NCBI RefSeq assembly: GCF_003732425.1
Contig: NZ_MOBX01000016.1
Coordinates: 124,001-188,000 of the forward strand
Source: Pseudomonas fluorescens
GTDB lineage: Bacteria; Pseudomonadota; Gammaproteobacteria; Pseudomonadales; Pseudomonadaceae
Direction: 5' to 3'
Length of the DNA stretch: 64,000 bases
The notes beneath the pieces are model-generated. The model made no database searches, was not told the DNA's origin, and saw only the letters and a list, made by a program, of their open reading frames with translations. The position numbers and the translations under genes are program-made. Within the stretch, counting starts at the first letter, position 1; each line of letters begins with the position of its first letter. Of the stretch, positions 1 through 8,291 are shown piece after piece.

Positions 1-599
1 TCGGCAAGAATCACTCGGGCACCGCTGCGCGCAGCCGCCAGTGCAGCCGCCAGACCCGCAGGGCCAGCACCGACGATCAGCACGTCGCAGTGCTGGTTCA
101 TGTAGTCGTAAGTGTCCGGATCGACTTCGGTCGGCGAACGGCCCAAACCGGCAGCCTTACGAATGTACTTCTCGTAAGTCATCCAGAACGATTGCGGGTA
201 CATGAAGGTTTTGTAGTAGAAACCCGGCGGCATCAGCTTGCCGCCAACCTTGCCGAGAATCCCCATCATGTCGTTGTTGACGCTCGGCCAGCCGTTGGTG
301 CTGGTCGCGACCAGACCTTGATACAGCGCCTGTTGCGTGGCGCGCACGTTGGGAATCTGGGTGGCTTCGGTCGCACCGATCTGCAGCACCGCGTTCGGCT
401 CTTCGGCACCGGCGGCAAAGATCCCGCGAGGACGCGAATACTTGAAGCTGCGGCCAATGATGTCGACGCCGTTGGCGATCAGCGCGGCGGCCAGCGAGTC
501 ACCCTCGAAGCCTTTGTAGCTCTGACCGTTGAAGGTGAAGCTCAGCACTTTGTTGCGGTCGATCCGTCCACCGTTGGACAGGCGATTGGTCTGGCTCAT
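1..599 (-). CDS. soxA: Sarcosine oxidase alpha subunit, 5' part (cut by window edge)
   Basis: Heterotetrameric sarcosine oxidase oxidises sarcosine to glycine and passes the released carbon to tetrahydrofolate. The alpha chain carries the NAD-binding and folate-related domains. About 199 N-terminal residues are present, beginning MSQTNRLSNGG. They include a segment typical of SoxA (GRSFKYSRPRGIFAAGAEEPN) and a dinucleotide-binding motif VLIVGAGPAGLAAA near the cut end. The rest of the gene lies before base 1. Its ATG (597-599) overlaps the end of soxD by 4 bases (ATGA), so translation is probably coupled. It follows glyA-soxB-soxD in one minus-strand operon. The identification is firm; only the length is unknown. 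Confidence 0.95.
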   Translation of the reverse strand, partial: MSQTNRLSNGGRIDRNKVLSFTFNGQSYKGFEGDSLAAALIANGVDIIGRSFKYSRPRGIFAAGAEEPNAVLQIGATEATQIPNVRATQQALYQGLVATSTNGWPSVNNDMMGILGKVGGKLMPPGFYYKTFMYPQSFWMTYEKYIRKAAGLGRSPTEVDPDTYDYMNQHCDVLIVGAGPAGLAAALAAARSGARVILA

Positions 600-925
600 A
601 CCTTCTCTCCCAGCGCCGTCGTGGCTGTTTTCGCCGAATCAGTCTTGTCGGTGAATTGCGGCTTGGTGCCGATCTTGTAGGTTTCGAGAATCTCGTAGGT
701 CACGGTGTCGCGGGTGACGTTGAAGTACTGACGGCAACCGGCAACGTGATCCCACAGCTCGTGGTGCAGACCGCGCGGGTTGTCGCGGAAGAACATGTAG
801 TCGCCCCACTCCTCGTCAGTGCAGGCGCCTGGATCGAGCGGGCGCGGAATGTGCGCCTGACCGGATGCGTGGAATTCCTCTTCGGAGCGCAACTCGCCGC
901 AGTGAGGACAGAAGATATGCAACAT
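596..925 (-). CDS. soxD: Sarcosine oxidase delta subunit
   Basis: Small zinc-binding subunit of the heterotetrameric sarcosine oxidase. The 109-residue product starts MLHIFCPHCGELR. A CxxC pair near residues 6-9 (CPHC) and a later H/C pair (HVAGC, about residues 60-64) match the zinc site of the family. The segment RPLDPGACTDEEWGDYMFFRDNPRG is typical of SoxD. It lies 14 bases downstream of soxB and overlaps soxA by 4 bases, so the three chains are probably made from one message. The C-terminal tail (about residues 90-109) is low in conserved features. Confidence 0.95.
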   Translation of the reverse strand: MLHIFCPHCGELRSEEEFHASGQAHIPRPLDPGACTDEEWGDYMFFRDNPRGLHHELWDHVAGCRQYFNVTRDTVTYEILETYKIGTKPQFTDKTDSAKTATTALGEKV

Positions 926-939
926 GGGGATTTCTCCTG

Positions 940-2190
940 TTAGTGGGCAACCGCAGCAGCGCCGTGTTCATCGATCAACGCACCGTTGTGGAAACGGTCG
1001 ATGGAGAAAGGTGCGGCCAACGGGTGCATTTCACCCTTGGCCAGACTCGCGGCAAACACGTTGCCCGAGCCGGGTGTAGCCTTGAAGCCGCCGGTGCCCC
1101 AACCGCAGTTGAAGAACATGTTCGGTACCGGGGTTTTCGAAATGATCGGGCAAGCGTCCGGCGTGGTGTCGACGATGCCGCCCCACTGCCGGTTCATGCG
1201 TACGCGGGACAACACCGGGAACATCTCGACGATGGCCTGAATGGTGTGCTCGATCACCGGGTACGAACCGCGCTGGCCGTAGCCGTTGTAGCCGTCGATA
1301 CCGGCGCCGATCACCAGGTCGCCCTTGTCGGACTGGCTGATGTAACCGTGCACGGCGTTGGACATGATCACGCTGTCGATAATCGGCTTGATCGGCTCGG
1401 ACACCAGTGCTTGCAGCGGGTGGGATTCGATCGGCAGACGGAAACCGGCGAGTTTGGCCATGTGCCCGGAGTTACCGGCGGTGACCACGCCGACGCGCTT
1501 GGCGCCGATGAAACCCTTGTTGGTTTCAACACCGATGCACACACCGTTTTCCTTGCGGAAACCGATCACTTCGGTCTGCTGGATCAAGTCGACGCCCAAG
1601 GCATCGGCGGCACGGGCAAAGCCCCAGGCCACGGCATCGTGACGGGCGACGCCGCCGCGACGCTGCACGGTGGCGCCCAACACTGGGTAGCGGGTGTTTT
1701 TCGAGCAGTCGAGGTACGGGATTTCGTCAGCGACTTGCTGGGCGTTGAGCAGCTCGCCATCGACGCCGTTGAGGCGGTTGGCGCTGACCCGACGCTCGGA
1801 ATCACGGATGTCCTGCAAGGTGTGGCAGAGGTTGTAGACGCCACGCTGGGAGAACATCACGTTGTAGTTCAGGTCCTGGGACAGACCTTCCCACAATTTC
1901 ATTGCGTGTTCGTAGAGGTGCGCCGACTCGTCCCACAGGTAGTTGGAGCGAACAATGGTGGTGTTGCGCGCGGTGTTACCGCCGCCAAGCCAGCCTTTCT
2001 CGACCACGGCGACGTTGGTGATGCCGTGCTCTTTGGCCAGATAGTAAGCGGTCGCCAGACCGTGCCCGCCGCCGCCGACGATGACCACGTCGTAGACCTT
2101 CTTCGGCGTCGGCGTGCGCCACATGCGCTGCCAGTTTTCGTGGTGGCTGAGGGAGTGTTTGAAGAGGCCGAAGCCCGAATAGCGTTGCAT
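940..2190 (-). CDS. soxB: Sarcosine oxidase beta subunit
   Basis: Catalytic flavin subunit of sarcosine oxidase (DAO family); it oxidises the N-methyl group of sarcosine in the cytoplasm. The product is 416 residues when started at MQRYSGFGLF, the usual SoxB N-terminus. An ATG two codons upstream (2196) is also possible. The FAD-binding motif VVIVGGGGHGLATAYYLA is near residues 36-53, and GWGTGGFKATPGSG near residue 370 is the C-terminal DAO signature. It lies 20 bases after glyA in the same direction and precedes soxD, so glyA-soxBDA form a unit that turns sarcosine into glycine and then serine while recycling the one-carbon unit. Confidence 0.96.
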   Translation of the reverse strand: MQRYSGFGLFKHSLSHHENWQRMWRTPTPKKVYDVVIVGGGGHGLATAYYLAKEHGITNVAVVEKGWLGGGNTARNTTIVRSNYLWDESAHLYEHAMKLWEGLSQDLNYNVMFSQRGVYNLCHTLQDIRDSERRVSANRLNGVDGELLNAQQVADEIPYLDCSKNTRYPVLGATVQRRGGVARHDAVAWGFARAADALGVDLIQQTEVIGFRKENGVCIGVETNKGFIGAKRVGVVTAGNSGHMAKLAGFRLPIESHPLQALVSEPIKPIIDSVIMSNAVHGYISQSDKGDLVIGAGIDGYNGYGQRGSYPVIEHTIQAIVEMFPVLSRVRMNRQWGGIVDTTPDACPIISKTPVPNMFFNCGWGTGGFKATPGSGNVFAASLAKGEMHPLAAPFSIDRFHNGALIDEHGAAAVAH

Positions 2191-2210
2191 AGTCATTTAC
2201 TCCAGAACGC

Positions 2211-3464
2211 TCAGCGGTAAACCGGGAAGTCTGCGCACAGGGCCGAAACCTGCTGGGCAACATTGGCCTCGACGTCGGCGTCGCCGAGGTTGTCGAGGAT
2301 GTCGCAGATCCAGCCGGCCAGCACTTCGCACTGGGTCACTTTGAAGCCGCGCGTGGTCACCGCCGGGGTGCCGATGCGCAGGCCGGAGGTGACGAACGGC
2401 GACTGCGGGTCGTTCGGCACGGCGTTCTTGTTGACGGTGATGTGCGCGCGGCCAAGGGCGGCGTCGGCATCTTTGCCGGTCAGGCCCTGACGGATCAGGC
2501 TGACCAGGAACAGATGGTTGTCGGTGCCGCCGGACACTACATCGTAGCCACGTTTGATAAATACGCTCGCCATCGCCTGGGCGTTGTCGATCACTTGTTG
2601 CTGATAAGCCTTGAAGCCCGGCTCCAGCGCTTCCTTGAAGCACACGGCTTTACCGGCGATGACATGCATCAGCGGGCCGCCTTGGGCGCCGGGGAATACC
2701 GCGGCGTTGAGCTTTTTCTCGATCTCTTCGTTGGACTTGGCCAGGATCAGCCCGCCACGTGGGCCGCGCAGGGTTTTGTGCGTGGTGGTGGTGACCACGT
2801 CAGCGTAAGGCAGCGGGTTCGGGTACAGACCGGCGGCAACCAGACCGGCCACGTGGGCCATGTCGACGAACAGCAGCGCGCCGACTTTGTCAGCGATCTG
2901 GCGGAAGCGCGGGAAGTCGAGGGTTTTCGAGTAAGCGGAGAAACCGGCGACGATCATTTTCGGCTTGGATTCAACAGCCAGACGCTCGACTTCGTCGTAA
3001 TCGATCAGTCCGGTGTCGGTGTTGATCCCGTACTGCACGGCGTTGTAGAGCTTGCCCGAGGACGACACTTTGGCGCCGTGGGTCAGGTGACCGCCGTGGG
3101 CCAGGCTCATGCCGAGGATGGTGTCGCCCGGCTGGATCAGCGCCAGGTATACGGCGCTGTTGGCCGAAGAACCGGAGTGCGGCTGGACGTTGGCGTAATC
3201 AGCGCCGAACAGTTGCTTGGCGCGCTCGATGGCCAACGCTTCGACTTTATCCACGTGCTCGCAGCCGCCGTAGTAGCGCTTGCCCGGATAACCTTCGGCG
3301 TATTTATTGGTCAGGCCGCTGCCCTGCGCTTGCATCACGCGTTTGCTGGTGTAGTTCTCCGACGCGATCAGCTCGATGTGATCTTCCTGACGTTGCTCCT
3401 CGGCATTCATCGCCGCCAGCAGTGCATCGTCGTAACCCTGGATCTGGTCTTGCTTGCTGAACAT
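2211..3464 (-). CDS. glyA: Serine hydroxymethyltransferase
   Basis: PLP enzyme that interconverts glycine and serine with 5,10-methylene-tetrahydrofolate. Here it takes the glycine and the methylene-THF made by sarcosine oxidase. The protein is 417 residues, the normal length. The PLP lysine motif VVTTTTHKTLRGPRGG lies near residues 220-235, and the N-terminal EEQRQEDHIELIASENYTS is typical. I chose the ATG at 3464, preceded by GGGAGAG. The frame stays open to 3842, but that stretch contains a REP element and has no family similarity. Being first in the sox operon suggests this is the catabolic GlyA copy; other copies may exist elsewhere. Confidence 0.95.
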   Translation of the reverse strand: MFSKQDQIQGYDDALLAAMNAEEQRQEDHIELIASENYTSKRVMQAQGSGLTNKYAEGYPGKRYYGGCEHVDKVEALAIERAKQLFGADYANVQPHSGSSANSAVYLALIQPGDTILGMSLAHGGHLTHGAKVSSSGKLYNAVQYGINTDTGLIDYDEVERLAVESKPKMIVAGFSAYSKTLDFPRFRQIADKVGALLFVDMAHVAGLVAAGLYPNPLPYADVVTTTTHKTLRGPRGGLILAKSNEEIEKKLNAAVFPGAQGGPLMHVIAGKAVCFKEALEPGFKAYQQQVIDNAQAMASVFIKRGYDVVSGGTDNHLFLVSLIRQGLTGKDADAALGRAHITVNKNAVPNDPQSPFVTSGLRIGTPAVTTRGFKVTQCEVLAGWICDILDNLGDADVEANVAQQVSALCADFPVYR

Positions 3465-3579
3465 CGCGTCTCTCCCAGCGGCATCTGTGCGCCATTCGTC
3501 TCGGTAAGGCACTGGCAATGAAGGCAGTGCCCTTTGATGCCGATGGTATGACCGGCGCAGACAGCTCAAATGCCTGCGG

Positions 3580-3606
3580 ACGCCACGCAAAGGTGCGTTT
3601 ACGACA
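3580..3606. promoter_or_regulatory. Candidate AraC-type direct repeat upstream of glyA-soxBDA
   Basis: Two half-sites, ACGCCA (3580-3585) and ACGACA (3601-3606), are exactly 21 bases apart, about 116 bases upstream of the glyA start. The same RCGAC-like core with 20-21 base spacing occurs before gbcA/gbcB, the dgc operon and cbcX. All of these are expected GbdR targets. Assignment to GbdR is inference; the match here is weaker than at cbcX. Confidence 0.35.
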
Positions 3607-3638
3607 TGGCAGAGAAAGCTCAGGCACACAATGCCTTC

Positions 3639-3771
3639 TGTGGCGAGGGAGCTTGCTCCCGCTCGACGGCGCAGCCGTCGCAAAACCTCAGCATGCGGTG
3701 TGCCTGATAGACCGTATGTTCTGGATTTGCGGCTGCTGCGCAGCCCAGCGGGAGCAAGCTCCCTCGCCACA
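3639..3771. repeat. REP doublet, family A
   Basis: Inverted pair of the motif TGTGGCGAGGGAGCTTGCTC with its complement at the far end, enclosing about 85 bases. Located between the TraX-like gene and glyA. The inner arms (GCGCAGCC-type) also pair, so the whole element can fold as a long hairpin. Typical of REPIN-type non-autonomous elements of Pseudomonas. Confidence 0.9.
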
Positions 3772-3775
3772 GGTG

Positions 3776-4486
3776 TTAGACCAATACTGTGCGTAGCGTC
3801 AGCAAAAGCAGGAAATGCGCCGGGTAGAGGGCGTAGGCCCAACGGCGCATCGCTGGTGGCTGCAGATGTCGCCCATGTCGCAACAGGAACATTCCGAGCA
3901 CTGGCGCAAACAGACAGGTGGCAATGCCGAGGATCGCAACGCTACTGCCGAACCTCGCCGAGTCAAACAGAACGTGCCATTGATTGGCGGCGAGACCAAT
4001 CAATCCCGGCAGCAGGCTGAAATACCAGGGACGGCGAAACACCAGCAACATCGCCAGCGGCAACAGAACGCCGAAGAGCCCGAACATCAGTCGCTCCGGG
4101 AAAACAGCAGCCAGCACCAGCGCCGCCGCACCCAGCAATCGCGACAGCATTGCTTGATCCTGCCAGCCCCGCGCCACCAGCAGTCCCAGCGCCAGCGTCG
4201 GCATCACGTTCAACGTATCAGGATCAGGTAGGTACAAGCGGTAAGGAATCTCACTGACCGCGCTGAACAGCAACAACCAGCCCAGATAGCGCCATTCCAT
4301 CTTCCGCGCCCCCTCACGCGCCAGATTCGCCGCCATCGCCAGACAGAACCACGGGAACGCCAGACGCCCTGGAACATACAGCCAATCGGCGCTGATCCCG
4401 ACATATCGCAGGTGATCGAACAGCATGCTCAGTAACGCCATCCACTTGAGCAAATCCAATGCGCCGTCGCGTTTAGTCACGTGCAT
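3776..4486 (-). CDS. TraX-family integral membrane protein
   Basis: Polytopic inner-membrane protein of 236 residues resembling TraX, the F-pilin acetylase family; chromosomal homologues have no settled role. Start chosen at MHVTKRDGALDLLKWMALLSM (ATG 4486), because DLLKWxALxxMLxDH is the typical start of the TraX domain; 30 further in-frame codons upstream look non-coding. About seven or eight hydrophobic segments are seen (for example WLLLFSAVSEIPYRL, LVLAAVF, SVAILGIATCLFAPVLGMFLL). It ends close to a REP doublet and is divergent from ltaE with a 126-base gap. No conjugation genes are nearby, so a pilin-related role is unlikely here. Confidence 0.8.
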   Translation of the reverse strand: MHVTKRDGALDLLKWMALLSMLFDHLRYVGISADWLYVPGRLAFPWFCLAMAANLAREGARKMEWRYLGWLLLFSAVSEIPYRLYLPDPDTLNVMPTLALGLLVARGWQDQAMLSRLLGAAALVLAAVFPERLMFGLFGVLLPLAMLLVFRRPWYFSLLPGLIGLAANQWHVLFDSARFGSSVAILGIATCLFAPVLGMFLLRHGRHLQPPAMRRWAYALYPAHFLLLLTLRTVLV

Positions 4487-4612
4487 AATCAGGCCACAAA
4501 CTGGTAATTTTCTGACAGCAACATCCCACGTGCTCCCCGGAAGATCTTCGGTAAAGTGCGCACCCTCATTGACCACGAGTCTTCACAAGAGTCTCGACCA
4601 CGGAAGCCGGCC

Positions 4613-5653
4613 ATGACCGACAAGAGCCAACAATTCGCCAGCGACAACTATTCCGGAATCTGCCCTGAAGCCTGGGCTGCGATGGAACAGGCCAACCACG
4701 GCCACCAGCGCGCGTATGGCGACGATGAATGGACCGCACGCGCGGCCGACCATTTCCGCAAACTGTTCGAAACCGATTGCGAAGTGTTCTTCGCCTTCAA
4801 CGGCACCGCCGCCAACTCGCTGGCGCTGTCGTCGCTGTGCCAGAGTTACCACAGCGTGATCTGCTCGGAAACCGCCCACGTCGAAACCGACGAATGCGGC
4901 GCCCCGGAATTTTTCTCCAACGGTTCGAAACTGCTGATCGCCGGCACTGAAAACGGCAAGATCACCCCGCAATCGATCCGCGAAGTCGCGCTCAAGCGTC
5001 AGGACATCCACTACCCGAAACCGCGCGTGGTGACCCTGACCCAGGCCACTGAAGTCGGCAGCGTCTACACCCCGGAAGAAGTCCGCGCCATCAGCGCCAC
5101 CTGCAAGGAACTGGGCCTGCACCTGCACATGGACGGCGCGCGCTTCTCCAACGCCTGCGCCTTCCTTGGCTGCTCGCCAGCGGATCTGACCTGGAAGGCC
5201 GGTGTTGATGTGCTGTGCTTCGGCGGCACCAAGAACGGCATGGCGGTGGGCGAAGCGATCCTGTTCTTCAACCACAAACTGGCGGAAGACTTCGATTACC
5301 GCTGCAAGCAGGCCGGGCAACTGGCGTCGAAAATGCGCTTCCTCTCGGCGCCGTGGGTCGGCATCCTCGAAAACGACGCCTGGCTCAAATACGCCCGCCA
5401 CGCCAACCACTGCGCACAATTGCTGGCCGAGCTGGTCAGCGACATTCCGGGCGTAGAACTGATGTTCCCGGTGCAGGCCAACGGCGTGTTCCTACAACTG
5501 TCGGAGCCTGCCATCGCTGCGCTGACCGCGAAGAACTGGCGCTTCTACACCTTCATCGGCAAGGGCGGCGCGCGCTTCATGTGCTCATGGGACACCGAAG
5601 AAGAACGCGTACGCGAACTGGCCCGCGACATCCGCGAAGTGATGTCCGCCTGA
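4613..5653 (+). CDS. ltaE: Low-specificity L-threonine aldolase
   Basis: PLP-dependent enzyme that cleaves L-threonine and allo-threonine to glycine and acetaldehyde. The product is 346 residues and starts MTDKSQQFASDNYSG at ATG 4613, with GGAAG upstream. Family features are HMDGARFSNA (cofactor-binding Asp) and the PLP lysine in CFGGTKNGMAVGEA near residue 205. It lies between the glycine-producing sox-glyA operon and gbcAB, which fits a role in glycine-threonine balance. It is probably monocistronic; a REP doublet follows it. No unusual features. Confidence 0.93.
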   Translation: MTDKSQQFASDNYSGICPEAWAAMEQANHGHQRAYGDDEWTARAADHFRKLFETDCEVFFAFNGTAANSLALSSLCQSYHSVICSETAHVETDECGAPEFFSNGSKLLIAGTENGKITPQSIREVALKRQDIHYPKPRVVTLTQATEVGSVYTPEEVRAISATCKELGLHLHMDGARFSNACAFLGCSPADLTWKAGVDVLCFGGTKNGMAVGEAILFFNHKLAEDFDYRCKQAGQLASKMRFLSAPWVGILENDAWLKYARHANHCAQLLAELVSDIPGVELMFPVQANGVFLQLSEPAIAALTAKNWRFYTFIGKGGARFMCSWDTEEERVRELARDIREVMSA

Positions 5654-5706
5654 TTCATTGGCAAATGAACTCCCTGTGAGGGATTCCCTGTAATGAGGTG
5701 AGCCCC

Positions 5707-5839
5707 TGTGGCGAGGGGATTTATCCCCGTTGGGTCGCGAAGCGGCCCCAAAACCTGAGAACGCGGTCAACCAGGAAGTCCGCATTCTCAGGCTTTACGA
5801 CTGCTGCGCAGCCGAACGGGGATAAATCCCCTCGCCACA
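5707..5839. repeat. REP doublet, family A variant
   Basis: Inverted pair built on TGTGGCGAGGGGATTTATCC and its complement, between ltaE and the SDR gene. It has the same outer TGTGGCGAGG and the same inner GCGAAGCGGCCCC / CTGCTGCGCAGCC arms as family A. The loop-proximal stem is GGGATTTATCCCC instead of GGAGCTTGCTCCC, so it appears to be a sequence subtype of the same element. Confidence 0.88.
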
Positions 5840-5948
5840 ACCGCCACTCCCCCAGCATCCTCAATCCTCCTTCCTCGCGCCCTGAAAGACTTGGTCTACA
5901 GTGTCTGTCGAGCCCTCCGCTCACATAACAATAAGCAGGAGCATCGGC

Positions 5949-6773
5949 ATGTCGTTACAAGGCAAAACCCTGTTCATCACCGGCGCCAGTCGTGGCATTG
6001 GCCGTGAGATTGCGCTGCGCGCCGCCAGGGACGGGGCCAATATCGTCATCGCCGCCAAAAGCGCCGAGCCCCACGCCAAGTTGCCCGGCACCATTCACAG
6101 CGTCGCGGCGGAAGTCGAGTCGGCGGGCGGCAAAGCGTTGGCCCTGCAAGTCGATGTGCGTGATGAAGATGCCGTACGTCAGGCACTGGCTCAGGCCAAC
6201 GAACATTTCGGCGGCATCGATGCACTGGTGAACAACGCCGGGGCGATCAAGTTGACCGGTGTGCAACACATCGAACTCAAGCGTTTCGACCTGATGCACC
6301 AGATCAACACCCGTGCGGTGCTGCTGTGCAGCCAGGCGGCCCTGCCCTATTTGAAAAAATCCGCCGGGCACATTCTCAACCTGTCGCCGCCGCTGAATCT
6401 GGCGAGCAAATGGTTTGCGCAGTTCAGTCCTTACACCGTGACCAAGTACGGCATGAGCATGCTGACGGTGGGCATGAGCGAGGAATTCGCCAGTTACGGG
6501 ATCAGCGTCAATTCGTTGTGGCCGCAAACGATGATTGCCACGGCGGCGATCGAGTTTCAGTTGGGCAATCGCGAGTCGTTCAAACAGGCGCGTCTGCCTT
6601 CGATCATGGCGGATGCGGCGCATGTGATTCTGGATAGCAGCGGGCGGCAGATTACCGGGCGGTTGTTGATCGATGAGGAAGTGTTGCGCGAAAACGGCGC
6701 GACTGAATTTGATCACTACCGATTTGATCCGGGCAGCACCGCCACACTGATGCCCGACCTGTTCGTGGATTGA
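5949..6773 (+). CDS. SDR-family NAD(P)-dependent oxidoreductase
   Basis: Short-chain dehydrogenase/reductase of 274 residues, cytoplasmic, substrate unknown. Rossmann motif TGASRGIG at residues 11-18, VNNAGAI near 95, and the catalytic YTVTKYG near 160 preceded by NLSPP supplying the Ser. The insert around AAKSAEPHAKLPGTIHSVAAEVES is typical of the HSDL2-like branch. Start at ATG 5949 with AGGAG eight bases upstream. It stands alone between ltaE and gbcB with REP elements on both sides. Nothing ties it to betaine metabolism except position. Confidence 0.85.
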   Translation: MSLQGKTLFITGASRGIGREIALRAARDGANIVIAAKSAEPHAKLPGTIHSVAAEVESAGGKALALQVDVRDEDAVRQALAQANEHFGGIDALVNNAGAIKLTGVQHIELKRFDLMHQINTRAVLLCSQAALPYLKKSAGHILNLSPPLNLASKWFAQFSPYTVTKYGMSMLTVGMSEEFASYGISVNSLWPQTMIATAAIEFQLGNRESFKQARLPSIMADAAHVILDSSGRQITGRLLIDEEVLRENGATEFDHYRFDPGSTATLMPDLFVD

Positions 6774-6786
6774 AACGCATAACCCC

Positions 6787-6876
6787 TGTGGGAGCGAGCC
6801 TGCTCGCGAATAGGCTGTGTCAAGCAGCGCACATGTTGAATGACACACCGCATTCGCGAGCAGGCTCGCTCCCACA
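6787..6876. repeat. REP doublet, family B
   Basis: Inverted pair of TGTGGGAGCGAGCCTGCTCG with its complement, between the SDR gene and gbcB, which converge here. Besides being a repeat, the hairpin may act as a transcript-end structure for both genes (inference). Confidence 0.9.
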
Positions 6877-6894
6877 TTGGGTCTGTGCAACGCC

Positions 6895-7995
6895 TTAGAA
6901 TTCGATCCGCACGTCGCCCTTCGGCACGCTGCAGCACGACAAGATAAACCCTTCCGCCTCATCGTCCTCGGTAATCCCGCCGTTGTGCTCCATCTCCACT
7001 TCGCCGCCCAGCTTCATCACCTTGCACGTGCCGCAAATGCCCATGCCGCACGCTTTCGGAATCATCAACCCCAGCTTGGCTGCCGCCGCGTGCACGGTCT
7101 CACCCGGTGCCACACGAATGCTCTTGCCGGACGCGGTGAATTCGACCTGATGCAGGTCCGCCGCATCGATTTCCGGCGCATCGGCGGCCTGTTCGGCCTG
7201 CTCGACCGCATCGGCACGGGCTTCCGGCGGTGTGGCACCGAACGATTCCTCGTGATAACGCGACATGTCGTAACCGGCCACTTCCAGCAAACGCTTGACC
7301 GCGTTCATATACGGCGTCGGGCCGCAGCAGAACACTTCGCGCTCGAGGAAGTCCGGCACCATCAATTCCAGCATTTTGTGGTTCAGATAGCCGCGATACC
7401 CGGCCCACGGCTCGCCCAATCCATGCTTCTCGCAGATCAGGTGCAGGCTGAAGTTGTCGATCCGCGACGCCATGTGCTCCAGCTCGCGGTGATAAATGAT
7501 GTCTTTCGGCGAGCGGGCGCTGTGGATAAACGTCATGTCGACGTTGGCATTGGTGTCGTAGAACCAGCGCGCCATCGACATGCACGGCGTGATGCCGACG
7601 CCACCGCTCAGGTACAGCACTTTCGGGCTTGGGAAGTCGATGGCGTTGAACAACCCGACCGGACCGTGTACCGCCAGCTCCTGGCCTTCATGCAACGTGT
7701 CGTGCAACCAGTTGGACACCTTGCCGCCCGGCACTCGCTTGATCGTTACCGAAAAACTGTACGGCACCGACGGCGAACTGGAGATCGTGTACGAGCGCAT
7801 GATCGGCTGGCCTTCGATTTCCAGCTCCAGGGTCACGAACTGCCCGGGCTTGAAGAAGAACAGGATCGGCTGGTCGGCCATAAAGCAGAAGGTGCGCACG
7901 TCCCAGGTTTCCTGGATGACTTTGACGCAACGGACGATGTGTCGGCCATTGGCCCAGGTCTGGGTGGTGACCGGATTCAGGAAGCTGTTGGACAT
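6895..7995 (-). CDS. gbcB: Glycine betaine oxygenase, reductase component
   Basis: Passes electrons from NAD(P)H to the Rieske oxygenase GbcA for demethylation of glycine betaine to dimethylglycine. The protein is 366 residues. An FAD domain includes RSYTISSSPSVP near residue 70, and an NAD domain includes YLSGGVGITPCMSM and CCGPTPYMNAVK. The C-terminal plant-type [2Fe-2S] ferredoxin domain (about 280-366) has CGMGICGTCKV and a later SCC. ATG 7995 was chosen because GGAG sits nine bases upstream; a GTG at 8007 is possible. It is divergent from gbcA across 296 bases holding a candidate GbdR site. Confidence 0.94.
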   Translation of the reverse strand: MSNSFLNPVTTQTWANGRHIVRCVKVIQETWDVRTFCFMADQPILFFFKPGQFVTLELEIEGQPIMRSYTISSSPSVPYSFSVTIKRVPGGKVSNWLHDTLHEGQELAVHGPVGLFNAIDFPSPKVLYLSGGVGITPCMSMARWFYDTNANVDMTFIHSARSPKDIIYHRELEHMASRIDNFSLHLICEKHGLGEPWAGYRGYLNHKMLELMVPDFLEREVFCCGPTPYMNAVKRLLEVAGYDMSRYHEESFGATPPEARADAVEQAEQAADAPEIDAADLHQVEFTASGKSIRVAPGETVHAAAAKLGLMIPKACGMGICGTCKVMKLGGEVEMEHNGGITEDDEAEGFILSCCSVPKGDVRIEF

Positions 7996-8064
7996 GCTGT
8001 TCTCCACGGCCGACTGTCGGCCTTCATGTGGCGATTCTGCGTATAGCGCAGACCGCCCGTTTAC

Positions 8065-8096
8065 CTATCCGCGACATCGGCATACTTATCGCGACC
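8065..8096. promoter_or_regulatory. Candidate GbdR-type direct repeat between gbcB and gbcA
   Basis: CTATCCGCGACA (8065-8076) and CTTATCGCGACC (8085-8096) form a direct repeat. The GCGAC cores are 20 bases apart and the TATC parts 21 apart, about two helical turns, as expected for AraC-type dimers. The site is about 70 bases from gbcB and 197 from gbcA, so it could serve either or both. The ten-base string ATCCGCGACA recurs upstream of the dgc operon (25483-25492). The regulator is inferred. Confidence 0.5.
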
Positions 8097-8291
8097 AGCC
8101 CCCAACCACCGGGGGTTGCGCGTCGGGAACAGATTGCACCATGTCGCCCATGGATAAGGTTCGGGGCAGCGCCGGCCCCACACTCGCCTCACACCAAGAC
8201 AGATTCTTTACACCTTGCGTAGCAACCGTTAGCAGCACCCCTGATCAGCCACTTTTCGCCGGCCACGCAGATGGCCATGAGGATCACATCG

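Noticed and set aside
3465..3640. Glycine riboswitch upstream of glyA
   Set aside because: Looked for because glycine is the substrate, but no tandem aptamer-like structure was recognised in the short leader.
3465..3842. N-terminal extension of glyA
   Set aside because: The frame is open but runs through a REP doublet; the known GlyA N-terminus and a good SD match ATG 3464.
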